Below are positions 25,183 through 34,547 of a stretch of DNA of 64,000 nucleotides, piece after piece. Every line of letters begins with the position of its first letter. Positions within the stretch are counted from its first letter, which is position 1. The notes under the pieces were generated by a model. That model had not been told where the DNA came from and did not search any database. It saw only the letters and a program-made list of their open reading frames with translations. A program made the translations under genes and the position numbers. The stretch is from Metabacillus sp. B2-18. GTDB lineage: Bacteria > Bacillota > Bacilli > Bacillales > Bacillaceae. The stretch is taken from positions 4,962,001 to 5,026,000 of the forward strand of contig NZ_CP088245.1 of NCBI RefSeq assembly GCF_021117275.1, given 5' to 3'.

Positions 25183-27528
25183 CTAGTTAATTCTTTCTAC
25201 ATTTATCATCATTTCAGCTTGAAGCCTCTCTACTAGCTGATTACAAAGAGTTTCTTCAAATAACACTTCTCTTATATGAATGATTCCAACACGATTGATC
25301 CACTCGCTTATGTTTTCTAAATAATTGGCTGTTTCCCGATAATATTGGACAAACCCACAGATTAATCTTTTAGCTTCATCATGATCACTTGCGATGCTAA
25401 ATAACTCACCTTGCTGTAGTTGTGGAGAACAGCTTCCTCCAACATACATTTCCCAGCCTCTTTCAACTCCAACTAAGTGAATATCATTTGTTCTCATTTC
25501 CAAATCATGATGCTTGCATGGAGACACACTTAACTTAATCTCATGTGGTGTTAAGATAAATTCCATTTCCTTTTCTAGTTGAATGGAGAGTTGTAAAGAT
25601 GCTTCTGTATGGCACTTACAATTTCCCCCACTGTAGTAGGTGTTCACATGATGGATTGTATGAATGTTCACTGGACGTAAACGTATTCCCAAGTCTGTAC
25701 ATACAGCTCCGATATCTTCTTGCATAATTCCTTTTAGTTGGAATCGTTGTTCAGTTGTTAGACCAACGTCTGTTATTTGATATTTCTCCATAACAGCTGC
25801 AATGTTTCGTAATTGCTTCGCTGATACTTTTCCTCCATACGTTTGTGGGATAATGGAATAAGTTCCATCACTCATATGCTGAGCTTTTACGTTATCATTT
25901 AAATAGAAGAATTGATTTTTTTCTGCACGATCTGGGTAAATCATCGCTAAATAATATTGTATAGCCGGCACACAGCCCGCACACCCTTCTAAAGACAGCC
26001 AATTTAGCTGGGTAAAAACATCTTGTAATGAAGAGAGATTTTTTTGTTGAATTTGTAAAACCAGTTCATCTTCTGTAAGTTTTGTACAAGTACATAACGA
26101 TTTTCTTTCAAACAGTTCATCACATTCGTCACTTTGAATGTAATCTAGCAAATCAGACAAGAGTAGTTTACAGCCACCACATGAACTGGATGCTTTTGTA
26201 CATTGTTTTACTTCCTGAATGGTTGTTAATTGATTTTGCTGAACAGCTTCAATAATTGTTCCTTTTGTTACTCCATTGCAGTTACAGATCATTTCACTTT
26301 GTTTCATGAATTTGATGCTAGAAGAATCTTTATCTGCTGCTTGCAGGAGCTGTTTCTTCTCTTCATCACTTACATGCTTTCTTTTTACAATCAGATCGAG
26401 AAGCTTTGACTGGTTTTTTGTTTCTCCATATAATACAGCTCCAACGATAATATCACCGCGAAGAATGATTTTTTTATAAACAGAATCTATTTCATTTAAC
26501 ATAGTTAACGATCTAGTTGAGGAATCTTCCGTAAAATCCCCCACAGAAAAAAGCTCCACCCCGGGCACCTTTAAGCTTGTTGATAAAACAGATCCCTCAT
26601 ATCCTTGAGGGTTTAACTGACAAAGGTGTTTTGCTAAAACTTGCCCCTGTTCATAAAGCGGTTTTACTAAACCATAGACAATCCCCTTATGCTCCACACA
26701 TTCACCAACTGCGTAAATATCACTAACACTTGTTTCCATCAAATCATTCACAACAATTCCCCGGTTTGTTGAGATCCCACTTTTCTCAGCTAAAACAGTA
26801 TTAGGGATCACACCTACAGACATCACAACTAAATCAGCATCTACAGAAGTACCATCGGTAAATGTTAATTGGTTCACTCGTTTATCTCCTATTATTTGTT
26901 CGGTTACTTTTCCTAAAAGAAACTCAATTCCTTGTCGCTCTAGCTGATGCTGAAGCATTTTTGAAGAAACCGAATCAAGCTGACGCTGCATGAGGTACTC
27001 TGTATTGTGAACAACCTTTACATTAAGCCCTAGATTTACCAAGCCTCTTGCCGCCTCTAGACCTAATACTCCTCCACCAATTACGACTGCATTTTTATAG
27101 TGTTTTGCGGTCTCTAAAATATTTTTACAGTCCTCTATCGTACGAAATGTCACGACTCCCTCTTTTTCAACCCCTGGTATCGGAAGTACAAAAGGTGACG
27201 ATCCGGTGGCTACTATTAATTTGTCATAAGATAAGGCATGATTTTTATCCGTAACAACTACCTTTTTTTCCGTATTAATTTCTGTTGCTGTTTCTCCGGA
27301 AAACAAGGTAATATCATTTTCTTCATACCATTTAGCATCATTAATCGTGATATCTTGAAATCCTGCTTCTCCCTGTAGAACAGAAGATAATAAAATTCGA
27401 TTATAGTTAGGGTGGGGTTCACTGCCAATAATGGAGATGTTATATAGCTCTGGATTATGCTTTAAAATTTCTTCAACACAGCGAACTCCCGCCATTCCGT
27501 TACCGATTACCACCAAATTCCGCTTCAT
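25183..27528 (-). CDS. nasB: Nitrate reductase electron-transfer subunit (NirB-like)
   Basis: A 781-residue paralogue of NasD that passes electrons from NADH to NasC. It has the same domain order: FAD/NAD domain (NLVVIGNGMAGVRCVEEIL), two BFD-like [2Fe-2S] modules (MICNCNGVTKGTI, SLCTCTKLTEDEL) and a nitrite reductase-like C-terminus. In that C-terminus the siroheme site is degraded: the first cysteine is Tyr (TYYSGGNC) and the last is Asp (PCKHHD), so only two of four ligands remain. This fits an electron carrier that does not reduce nitrite. ATG 27528 has GGAGG 6 bp upstream. Confidence 0.93.
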   Translation of the reverse strand: MKRNLVVIGNGMAGVRCVEEILKHNPELYNISIIGSEPHPNYNRILLSSVLQGEAGFQDITINDAKWYEENDITLFSGETATEINTEKKVVVTDKNHALSYDKLIVATGSSPFVLPIPGVEKEGVVTFRTIEDCKNILETAKHYKNAVVIGGGVLGLEAARGLVNLGLNVKVVHNTEYLMQRQLDSVSSKMLQHQLERQGIEFLLGKVTEQIIGDKRVNQLTFTDGTSVDADLVVMSVGVIPNTVLAEKSGISTNRGIVVNDLMETSVSDIYAVGECVEHKGIVYGLVKPLYEQGQVLAKHLCQLNPQGYEGSVLSTSLKVPGVELFSVGDFTEDSSTRSLTMLNEIDSVYKKIILRGDIIVGAVLYGETKNQSKLLDLIVKRKHVSDEEKKQLLQAADKDSSSIKFMKQSEMICNCNGVTKGTIIEAVQQNQLTTIQEVKQCTKASSSCGGCKLLLSDLLDYIQSDECDELFERKSLCTCTKLTEDELVLQIQQKNLSSLQDVFTQLNWLSLEGCAGCVPAIQYYLAMIYPDRAEKNQFFYLNDNVKAQHMSDGTYSIIPQTYGGKVSAKQLRNIAAVMEKYQITDVGLTTEQRFQLKGIMQEDIGAVCTDLGIRLRPVNIHTIHHVNTYYSGGNCKCHTEASLQLSIQLEKEMEFILTPHEIKLSVSPCKHHDLEMRTNDIHLVGVERGWEMYVGGSCSPQLQQGELFSIASDHDEAKRLICGFVQYYRETANYLENISEWINRVGIIHIREVLFEETLCNQLVERLQAEMMINVERIN

Positions 27529-27593
27529 GTTCACCCTCCAGCATTTATTCTCTGACTTTTAACATAAAATCATTATTTCATATATTAGTTAAA

Positions 27594-27614
27594 ATCTAAC
27601 TATTTACGTTAGAT
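27594..27614. promoter_or_regulatory. Inverted repeat upstream of nasB, candidate operator
   Basis: ATCTAAC (27594-27600) and GTTAGAT (27608-27614) are perfect complements separated by 7 bp. An overlapping minus-strand sequence, AGTTAGATTTTAACTAA (27585-27601), keeps the left half and core of the TnrA consensus but not the right half. Either could control nasBC. Confidence 0.4.
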
Positions 27615-27690
27615 ATCCTCACACAAATTCTGCGTTTCTACTATATGGACTTTTGGTGCTAGAAAGTAATATGTTAAATAAATATTTTTA

Positions 27691-27742
27691 TGTCATATTT
27701 GTTTACAAGTATCTTTCCTACTTCTTTTTTGCCAAATATAAT
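27691..27742 (+). promoter_or_regulatory. nasA promoter with TnrA box
   Basis: TGTCATATTTGTTTACA (27691-27707) matches the TnrA consensus at all defined positions but one. A perfect -10, TATAAT, is at 27737-27742, which places the box centre about 50 bp before the start site, as in B. subtilis TnrA-activated promoters. A recognisable -35 is lacking, as expected for an activated promoter. Confidence 0.85.
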
Positions 27743-27812
27743 AGCACCATGCAATAAGTCAGAAAATTTTAATAAGTACAAAAAACCAAGGGAATTTGAA
27801 AGGAGATTTCAC

Positions 27813-29018
27813 ATGAAATTATCGGATTTAAAAACTAGTGGTCACCCGAAAACACTTTTTTCCTCGTTTCTGTATTTTGATGTTAGCTTTATGATTTGGG
27901 TTATGCTTGGTGCACTTGGGGTATTTATTACACAAGATTTCGGTCTTTCTCCATCTCAAAAAGGATTGATTGTGGCAATTCCAATTCTTGCAGGTTCATT
28001 TTTCCGGATTGTTTTAGGAATTTTAACAGATCGGTTTGGTCCAAAGAAGACCGCTACTTTAGGAATGTCAATCACAGCTATTCCATTGCTTTGGGGGTTA
28101 CTTGCCGGAAATACATTGCCAGAACTATTTATGATTGGGATATTGTTGGGGGTAGCAGGAGCCAGCTTTGCCGTTGCCTTACCAATGGCTAGTAGATGGT
28201 ATCCTCCACATCTCCAAGGCTTGGCAATGGGAATTGCAGGTGCCGGTAACAGTGGTACATTGTTCGCTACTTTATTTGGTCCTCGTTTAGCAGAACAATT
28301 CGGTTGGCATGTGACAATGGGGTTTGCACTCATTCCGCTTTTTATTACTTTCATCATTTTTATGATTTTAGCGAAGGATGCTCCTTCACAACCAGCTCCT
28401 CAGCCTTTAGCTAATTACTTTAAAGTATTTGCTCATAAAGACACATGGTTTTTCTGCATTTTGTACAGCGTTACATTCGGTGGGTTTGTAGGATTATCTA
28501 GCTTTCTCAGTATGTTTTTCGTTGATGAATACAAATTAACGTCCGTTCAAGCTGGTGATTTCGTTACTTTATGTGTTGCTGCAGGTAGCTTTTTCCGTCC
28601 TGTTGGTGGATTTATTTCAGATAAAATCGGCGGAGTAAAGGTGTTATCCCTCCTTTTCATCGGTGTTGCTGTTTGTATGCTGGGCGTTAGTCAATTACCT
28701 CCTTTATTTGCCATCACAGCCTTACTTTTTGTAGGAATGATGTGCTTAGGTATGGGAAATGGGGCCGTATTCCAACTAGTTCCACAACGTTTTCAAAAAG
28801 AAATTGGCATGATCACAGGAATCGTTGGAGCTGCCGGAGGAATTGGAGGCTTTTTCCTACCTAATATTTTAGGAACATTGAAGGAAGTAACAGGTTCTTA
28901 TGCTTCTGGGTTTATCACTTTCTCGATTATTGCCTTAGTTGCATTTTCCGTTTTATTATTTGCGAGTTACTCTTGGAAGAAAACGTGGAATGTGAAAGGT
29001 AGTGCAGTAAAAATTTAA
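27813..29018 (+). CDS. nasA: Nitrate/nitrite MFS transporter
   Basis: A 401-residue protein of the nitrate/nitrite porter branch of MFS, with about 12 membrane segments. Family features are [18 protein letters not shown] in helix 1, the loop DRFGPKK, and the two glycine-rich nitrate signatures [17 protein letters not shown] and [15 protein letters not shown] 27813 has AAAGGAG 8 bp upstream; an earlier in-frame start lies inside the TnrA region and is rejected. It is divergent from nasBC and ends in its own terminator. Confidence 0.95.
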   Translation: MKLSDLKTSGHPKTLFSSFLYFDVSFMIWVMLGALGVFITQDFGLSPSQKGLIVAIPILAGSFFRIVLGILTDRFGPKKTATLGMSITAIPLLWGLLAGNTLPELFMIGILLGVAGASFAVALPMASRWYPPHLQGLAMGIAGAGNSGTLFATLFGPRLAEQFGWHVTMGFALIPLFITFIIFMILAKDAPSQPAPQPLANYFKVFAHKDTWFFCILYSVTFGGFVGLSSFLSMFFVDEYKLTSVQAGDFVTLCVAAGSFFRPVGGFISDKIGGVKVLSLLFIGVAVCMLGVSQLPPLFAITALLFVGMMCLGMGNGAVFQLVPQRFQKEIGMITGIVGAAGGIGGFFLPNILGTLKEVTGSYASGFITFSIIALVAFSVLLFASYSWKKTWNVKGSAVKI

Positions 29019-29032
29019 TATAACAACAACGT

Positions 29033-29062
29033 AAACCCTGGTTATTCGACCAGGGTTTTTTA
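29033..29062 (+). terminator. Terminator after nasA
   Basis: AAACCCTGG pairs with CCAGGGTTT around an eight-base loop, then TTTT. Confidence 0.9.
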
Positions 29063-29141
29063 TTCTCTCCTTTTTTTGGATAAAAAGAGATTCTTTGATC
29101 AAACTATCCTATATAACCATTCTATTAAAAGAGGGTTTTAT

Positions 29142-30608
29142 ATGGATCTTATTAATAAAAGTGTTCACGCTTCTTTACAAGATAATATTTCTACAATTAA
29201 AGAGCTATTTGGCAATAGTTCTGATTTAATGATCAGAGAATTTTATAAGAGGGTTGCCATTATATATATTGATGGAATTGTTGATGACGAGAGAGTTGAC
29301 GAACAGATTGTGACTCCTATTTCGACATTTTTACCTTCTTACGATCATACCTCTTCCCAGCTTATTGAGTTATTTTTGAATAGGATTATCAAAACAAACC
29401 AAGTCAATAAAACCAAGGATTTTCAAACCTTAGCTTCAAACCTTGTTGGCGGAAACACTATTATCTTATTTGACGATCTTGGAGAAGTCCTTTATGCCAA
29501 TACAACAAAAATGCCCGGGAGAAGTCTAACACCCCCTAGTAATCAAAGAACACAATCAGGACCAAACATAAGCTTTAATGAGTCGCTTACATCCAACATC
29601 TCTTTGATTCGGTACTATTTAAGAAATCCTGAGTTAAGAGTGGATAATAATCCACTTGAAGGACAAACCAAAACTAGAGTATCACTACTATACATCGAAG
29701 GAAAAGTTGATAAAGACCTTTTAAGTTATATATACGAAAGATTAAATGAGGTGAAGCTTGATCTTATTTTGGACACGAATTACATTGTTGAAATCATTAC
29801 ATCAGAATCAAAGTCTCAATTTCCTTTAACATTTGCAACTGATCGACCTGATGTGATTGCAGCAGAACTTATGGGGGGAAAAATCGTCATCTTAGTGGAT
29901 GGAACAGCTTTTGCTGTCGCTCTTCCAACTGTTTTTGTGCAACTATTTCAATCACCTGATGATTATTTTGTTATGCATAAAGGATTGCAAACGAGAAGAA
30001 TAGCAAGAATTTTCTTTTTCTTTCTTTCAACTTTACTACCAGCATTTTATATTGCCTTTACAATTTATCATCCAGGACTTGTACCAACACAGTTATTAGT
30101 TGGGATATTGGCTCAAAGGGAATTTGTCCCTTTTTCTACAGTTATTGAGGTATTAATTTTTTATTGGCTCATTTTAATTATCACCGAGAGCTCGTTAAGA
30201 CTTCCTCAGAGTGTGGTGTTAACAGTCACGATCTTTGCATCCATTGCACTTGGGCAACAAGCTGTAGAAGCACAGTTAGTACAACCTACAACATTGGTTG
30301 TTTTAGGTGCAACTTATGTTATGTCAAGTGTTGTACCAATTTACACTCTAAATGCTGTTTCTAGAATGCTTACTTTCCGATTTATTTTTCTGTCTGCATT
30401 TCTGGGATTGTTCGGAATTATGGTTGGCCTTATTGCATTGTTAATTCATTTATGTTCATTGCGGTCATTCGGAGTTCCCTATTTATCACCAATGGCACCT
30501 TTTAACATCCAAGATCAAAAGGATGCCATTGTCCGAAAACCGATTCAAGATATAACATCGAATAAAAAATTATTTACAAAAGAAGAGCCAATGAAAAAAC
30601 GAGATTAG
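29142..30608 (+). CDS. GerA-family spore germinant receptor subunit A
   Basis: A 488-residue GerAA-type protein. It begins with a soluble N-terminal domain (DNISTIKELFGNSSDLMIREF, RVAIIYIDGIVDD), has the family block LMGGKIVILVDGTAFAVALPTVFVQLFQSPDDYF (about 245-280) and four or five membrane helices to about 455. AAGAGGG lies 6 bp before ATG 29142; an upstream frame extension has no ribosome site. It is cotranscribed with the C and B subunits. Receptors of this type sit in the inner spore membrane and sense amino acids or sugars; the germinant is not predictable. Confidence 0.93.
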   Translation: MDLINKSVHASLQDNISTIKELFGNSSDLMIREFYKRVAIIYIDGIVDDERVDEQIVTPISTFLPSYDHTSSQLIELFLNRIIKTNQVNKTKDFQTLASNLVGGNTIILFDDLGEVLYANTTKMPGRSLTPPSNQRTQSGPNISFNESLTSNISLIRYYLRNPELRVDNNPLEGQTKTRVSLLYIEGKVDKDLLSYIYERLNEVKLDLILDTNYIVEIITSESKSQFPLTFATDRPDVIAAELMGGKIVILVDGTAFAVALPTVFVQLFQSPDDYFVMHKGLQTRRIARIFFFFLSTLLPAFYIAFTIYHPGLVPTQLLVGILAQREFVPFSTVIEVLIFYWLILIITESSLRLPQSVVLTVTIFASIALGQQAVEAQLVQPTTLVVLGATYVMSSVVPIYTLNAVSRMLTFRFIFLSAFLGLFGIMVGLIALLIHLCSLRSFGVPYLSPMAPFNIQDQKDAIVRKPIQDITSNKKLFTKEEPMKKRD

Positions 30609-30618
30609 GTAGGTATGT

Positions 30619-31824
30619 ATGAAGAAATTAAACTGGCACATCCTGCTTTTTTACACATTTCTTATTATTATTAGTTTTTTTATAGGAAGAAATGTACAAA
30701 ATACATCTCTAAATAATTTTTCCATGGTTTCTGCTGTAGGAATTGATATAGACGAGGAGAATGTCTATCACCTTACTATTCAGCTTTTAAACCCTCCTGC
30801 TCTCCAACGAAATGCATCAGGAGATCAGCTAGGTGCTGTTGTGTATGAAGAACATGGACGAACTATTTCAGATGCCATCCGAAAACTATCTAAACGAATT
30901 TCAAGAACTATTTTTTTAGACAATACTGAGATTATTGTTGTAAGTGAAGAGCTTGCAAAAAAAGGGATTACAGATGTATTGAATTTTCTCATTCTTGAAC
31001 CAAATATTTCAGCAAACCTTAAGTTTTTTGTAACAAAAGAAGTAAAACCATCCACTGTTTTACAGTTATTTTCTCCTGTTCATAAATTTTCAGCTTCTCG
31101 AATTAGAGAAACAATTGAAAATGTAGAAGCAAATTATGGTTCAGCCAAGATTCTCTATCCTAATAAGATAAAAAACTATTTAATGAATAAAACCGTTGTT
31201 AATACAAGTATTCCCTATTTAGTCGTTAAGGGTGACCCTTCAAAAGGAATAACAAAAGAGAACATAAGCACATATTTGTCACCAACATACTTAATGATCG
31301 GTGGAATGGCATTCTTTAAAGGTGATCAATTAGTTGATTTTTTAGGTGATGAAGAAGGAAAAACACTGTTAATGTTAGATGGAAGCCTTTTACAAAGATC
31401 CATCTGGGAAGCTAGTTGTCCTAAAGATAAAAAAAACAAATTCGCAGCGATGAATATATTAGATACAAAAACTAAATTTCACTTTAAACAAGAAAATAAC
31501 ATTCCTGCATTTACAATTGATGTTAAAGTAGATGGCGAAATATACGAATCAAACTGTGATATGAACTTTGAGCATCCTAATAAAGAGAAATATGAAAAGC
31601 AATTTGAACAAGATATTAAGCAAAGCATCGATGACCTAGTAGCAAAAAGTCAAAAATATAATACTGATTTTATTGGTTTTGCTAAGAATATTTACCTTTC
31701 CAAGCCTTCACAATGGCATGAGCTCGAAAATGATTGGGATTCTATCTATCCTACTATGAAGGTGGATGTAAACGTAAAAGTGACGGTTACCGACACTGGA
31801 GAATCAACACAAATTCCTGATTAA
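30619..31824 (+). CDS. Ger(x)C-family germination protein lacking a lipobox
   Basis: A 401-residue GerAC-type subunit. Family stretches include MVSAVGIDIDEENVYHLTIQLLNP, EHGRTISDAIRKLSKRISRTIFLDNTEIIVVSEE and the C-terminal TDFIGFAKNIYLSKPSQW. Members are normally lipoproteins, but here the N-terminal hydrophobic segment (LLFYTFLIIISFFIGRNVQ) has no cysteine, so anchoring would have to be by an uncleaved helix. It begins 10 bp after subunit A. Confidence 0.9.
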   Translation: MKKLNWHILLFYTFLIIISFFIGRNVQNTSLNNFSMVSAVGIDIDEENVYHLTIQLLNPPALQRNASGDQLGAVVYEEHGRTISDAIRKLSKRISRTIFLDNTEIIVVSEELAKKGITDVLNFLILEPNISANLKFFVTKEVKPSTVLQLFSPVHKFSASRIRETIENVEANYGSAKILYPNKIKNYLMNKTVVNTSIPYLVVKGDPSKGITKENISTYLSPTYLMIGGMAFFKGDQLVDFLGDEEGKTLLMLDGSLLQRSIWEASCPKDKKNKFAAMNILDTKTKFHFKQENNIPAFTIDVKVDGEIYESNCDMNFEHPNKEKYEKQFEQDIKQSIDDLVAKSQKYNTDFIGFAKNIYLSKPSQWHELENDWDSIYPTMKVDVNVKVTVTDTGESTQIPD

Positions 31825-31846
31825 ATATGTTTGATAGGATGATTTT

Positions 31847-32941
31847 ATGAATACGGTGAAAATAAGCACATTCCAAGTTTTCTCCATGATTACATTGTTC
31901 CTTTTAGGAAGTACTATTGTGGTTGGACTAGGTCTTGAAGTAGAGGAAAATGCCTGGATTCTCAACATTTTCTCCACTTCAGTTGGGATCGGTATTATTT
32001 TTCTTTACCTCAATATCTTAAAGAAAAACAATTGGACTGATTTTCACGTTCTACTTGAAAAGGGCTTTGGAAAGTATCTAGGTAAGTTCGTGTTACTTCT
32101 CTACTCACTTTACTTTATTTATATTGCCAGCAGAGTCATTACAGACTTTTCTTATTTCATCAGTCAAACATTGTTTTATCAAATAAAAAACTGGGTTATA
32201 TCCATTGTGTTTGTTATGTTAGTTTGCTACGCATGTCATCAAGGATTGGAAGCTATTGCGAGAGCTTCAGAAATTCTCTTTTTTATCACGATGGTTCTTG
32301 TTGTCGTGTTATTGATTATTTCAGATATTTCTAAAGTGATTTCTTGGGAAAATATTCGTCCATTTTTTGATAAGGATGACTTTAAATTATCAACAATTCC
32401 TCCACGGATTACATTTCCTTATGGTGAAATGATCGTCTTTATTTTTATCTTTTATCATATTAAAGATAAAAAGACACTAATGAAAAGAGGTTGGTTAGCT
32501 GTTCTTTTAGCAGGGTTTATTTTATTAGTCGTCTCAGAAACGATCATTGCCATCTTAGGTGCAAAAGTAGCGGCTATCTTTACTTTCCCTCTATTGAAAG
32601 CAATTGAAATGATTGAATTTATTGATGTTATACAGCATATTGAGATCATTTCAGTTATTAGCTTTTTTATTGTAGGCTTTGTAAAGGTTGCTGTTTTTTC
32701 CATAGCAGGAACAAAGGGGTTCCACTTGCTCCTTCCTAAGAAAATAAAAGCAAATTTGATTGTCTATATCGTAGGGATTGTTACCTTTCTTCTAACCGTT
32801 ATCATGGATCGTAATCTTCCTGAGCATTTATTTATCGGCCTAAAGGTTGTGCCTTTATATTTACATCTTCCATTTCAATTTATTATTCCGATTGTATTGT
32901 TTCTTACATTGTTAGTGAAGAAGAAAATGAAAAAGATTTAA
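31847..32941 (+). CDS. GerAB-family germination permease-like subunit B
   Basis: A 364-residue, ten-helix protein of the APC-superfamily spore germination branch. It opens KISTFQVFSMITLFLLGSTIVVGLG, and carries ISRVITDFSYFISQ-like and FPYGEMIVFIFIFYHIKDK segments typical of GerAB. It would form the ligand-binding and channel part of the receptor. The operon order A-C-B differs from the classical gerA order A-B-C. No strong T-tract terminator follows on the plus strand. Confidence 0.92.
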   Translation: MNTVKISTFQVFSMITLFLLGSTIVVGLGLEVEENAWILNIFSTSVGIGIIFLYLNILKKNNWTDFHVLLEKGFGKYLGKFVLLLYSLYFIYIASRVITDFSYFISQTLFYQIKNWVISIVFVMLVCYACHQGLEAIARASEILFFITMVLVVVLLIISDISKVISWENIRPFFDKDDFKLSTIPPRITFPYGEMIVFIFIFYHIKDKKTLMKRGWLAVLLAGFILLVVSETIIAILGAKVAAIFTFPLLKAIEMIEFIDVIQHIEIISVISFFIVGFVKVAVFSIAGTKGFHLLLPKKIKANLIVYIVGIVTFLLTVIMDRNLPEHLFIGLKVVPLYLHLPFQFIIPIVLFLTLLVKKKMKKI

Positions 32942-32944
32942 TTT

Positions 32945-32979
32945 CAAAAAAGACTGTTTGGAGAGCCTCCTTAACAGTC
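32945..32979 (-). terminator. Terminator after the malic enzyme gene
   Basis: GACTGTT/AACAGTC with an inner GGAG/CTCC stem is followed on the minus strand by TTTTTT. The plus side lacks a T tract. Confidence 0.85.
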
Positions 32980-32988
32980 CATTCGTTA

Positions 32989-34233
32989 TTAATATGTTAA
33001 TTGTGGTTCAGCTACTTTTGATAATAAATGCTTCTTCATTTCTGCTACATCAATTGCTTTTCGGGCAACACCTGAATCCATTGCTGCCTTTGCAACAGCT
33101 GATGCCACGTGAGCAACAACTCTTTGATCAAATGGATCTGGTATTACGTAATCACTCGTTAAATCTTGTTCTGAAATTAACTCAGCAATTGCATGAACAG
33201 CTGCAAGCTTCATTTCTTCATTAATTTCTTTTGCTTGAACATCTAGTGCACCACGGAAAATTCCAGGGAAGGCAAGAACATTATTTACTTGGTTAGGAAA
33301 ATCAGATCTTCCTGTTCCTACAACAAGTGCTCCTGCTTCTTTCGCTTCATTCGGCATAATCTCAGGTACAGGGTTCGCCATTGCAAAAATGATTGAATCT
33401 TGATTCATTGATGCAACCATTTCCTTTGTAACAGCTCCTGCTACAGATACACCAACAAACACATCTGCTCCTTCAAGAGCATCGGCTAAGTTCCCTTGCT
33501 TTTGGTCTTTATTTGTCATAGCTGCCAATTCTTCTTTAAATGAATTCATTCCTGCAGAACGACCTTCATAAATAATTCCTTTTGTATCACATAAAACAAC
33601 ATCTTTCACACCCATATGAAGCAGCAGCTTTACAATCGCAACACCTGCAGCACCTGCACCATTTACAACCACTGAGATGTTTTCTATTTTTTTATCTGCT
33701 AGCTTTAGAGCATTAATAAGTCCAGCAGCAGTCACAATCGCCGTACCATGTTGATCATCATGGAAGATTGGAATATCGCATGCTTTCTTTAATCTTTCTT
33801 CAATCTCAAAGCAATGTGGAGCGGCAATATCCTCTAGGTTTACTCCACCAAAGGTTGGTTCTAATAGCTTAACTGTTTCAACGATCTTATCTGAATCTGT
33901 TGTGTTTAAACAAATTGGAAAGGCATCCACATCCGCAAATGATTTAAATAATAGTGCTTTTCCTTCCATAACAGGCATTGCTGCTTTTGGTCCAATATTA
34001 CCAAGGCCAAGTACAGCTGTACCATTAGAAACAACCGCAACTAAATTACCCTTCATTGTATACTCATATGCCTTGCTTTCGTCTTCATGAATGTCCAAGC
34101 ATGGCTCTGCAACACCTGGAGAATAAGCTAAGCTTAAATCTTTAGCATTTCGAACAGGAACCTTAGAGTGCACACCTAGCTTACCTTTATTATCCTTATG
34201 CATCTTTATTGCTTCTTCACGTAAAGTTGACAT
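32989..34233 (-). CDS. NAD(P)-dependent malic enzyme
   Basis: A 414-residue oxidative decarboxylase converting malate to pyruvate and CO2. The malic domain has LSLAYSPGVAEPCLDI, NGTAVLGLGNIGP and FGGVNLEDIAAPHCFEIE; the metal site is IPIFHDDQHGTAIV; the nucleotide domain has VVVNGAGAAGVAIVKLLL and FAMANPVPEIMP. Size and motifs match YtsJ/MaeB-type bacterial enzymes without the phosphotransacetylase tail. Two partial cre matches lie upstream, suggesting carbon control. Confidence 0.95.
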   Translation of the reverse strand: MSTLREEAIKMHKDNKGKLGVHSKVPVRNAKDLSLAYSPGVAEPCLDIHEDESKAYEYTMKGNLVAVVSNGTAVLGLGNIGPKAAMPVMEGKALLFKSFADVDAFPICLNTTDSDKIVETVKLLEPTFGGVNLEDIAAPHCFEIEERLKKACDIPIFHDDQHGTAIVTAAGLINALKLADKKIENISVVVNGAGAAGVAIVKLLLHMGVKDVVLCDTKGIIYEGRSAGMNSFKEELAAMTNKDQKQGNLADALEGADVFVGVSVAGAVTKEMVASMNQDSIIFAMANPVPEIMPNEAKEAGALVVGTGRSDFPNQVNNVLAFPGIFRGALDVQAKEINEEMKLAAVHAIAELISEQDLTSDYVIPDPFDQRVVAHVASAVAKAAMDSGVARKAIDVAEMKKHLLSKVAEPQLTY

Positions 34234-34274
34234 TATATGCTCTCCTTTTTAACCTTGTAAGTTTTTTCTTAAAT

Positions 34275-34292
34275 ATAGGAAGCGTTTGCATT
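34275..34292 (-). promoter_or_regulatory. cre-like site before the malic enzyme gene
   Basis: On the minus strand AATGCAAACGCTTCCTAT agrees with the CcpA cre consensus at 16 of 18 positions, 42 bp before the start codon. A second 16-of-18 match on the plus strand is at 34409-34426. Confidence 0.4.
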
Positions 34293-34476
34293 TTAAACAG
34301 AAAATCCTTAAGTCTAAATTCTTGTATGCCCATATTTTAGTTAGCTTGAGAGGAGATTGATAGATTATGAAACTATTGGTGTAATTATGTAATTAAAAAA
34401 AGCAGATAGTTGTAAACGCATACCTGAAACCCTGTCACTTTACAAAATTTGTTTTTCTGTTATCTTAGTATAAGTG

Positions 34477-34498
34477 GATATTTACCTAGGTAAATATC
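34477..34498. promoter_or_regulatory. Perfect 22-bp palindrome, MarR operator 1
   Basis: GATATTTACCT is followed directly by its exact reverse complement, AGGTAAATATC. It is about 50 bp before the marR-type gene and shares its core with operator 2. Confidence 0.75.
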
Positions 34499-34513
34499 TT
34501 TCAGATTCAACAA

Positions 34514-34527
34514 TACTTACCTAAGTA
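34514..34527. promoter_or_regulatory. Imperfect palindrome, MarR operator 2
   Basis: TACTTA-CC-TAAGTA. The surrounding 16 bases ACTTACCTAAGTAAAT differ from operator 1 at two positions. It lies directly before the ribosome site, so binding here would block transcription or elongation. Confidence 0.65.
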
Positions 34528-34547
34528 AATAATTTGAGGTGAAAGAA

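Noticed and set aside
29096..29124. Sigma-G type promoter before the germination operon
   Set aside because: CATTCTA fits a -10, but no suitable -35 is at the right distance and the start site would fall on the ribosome site.
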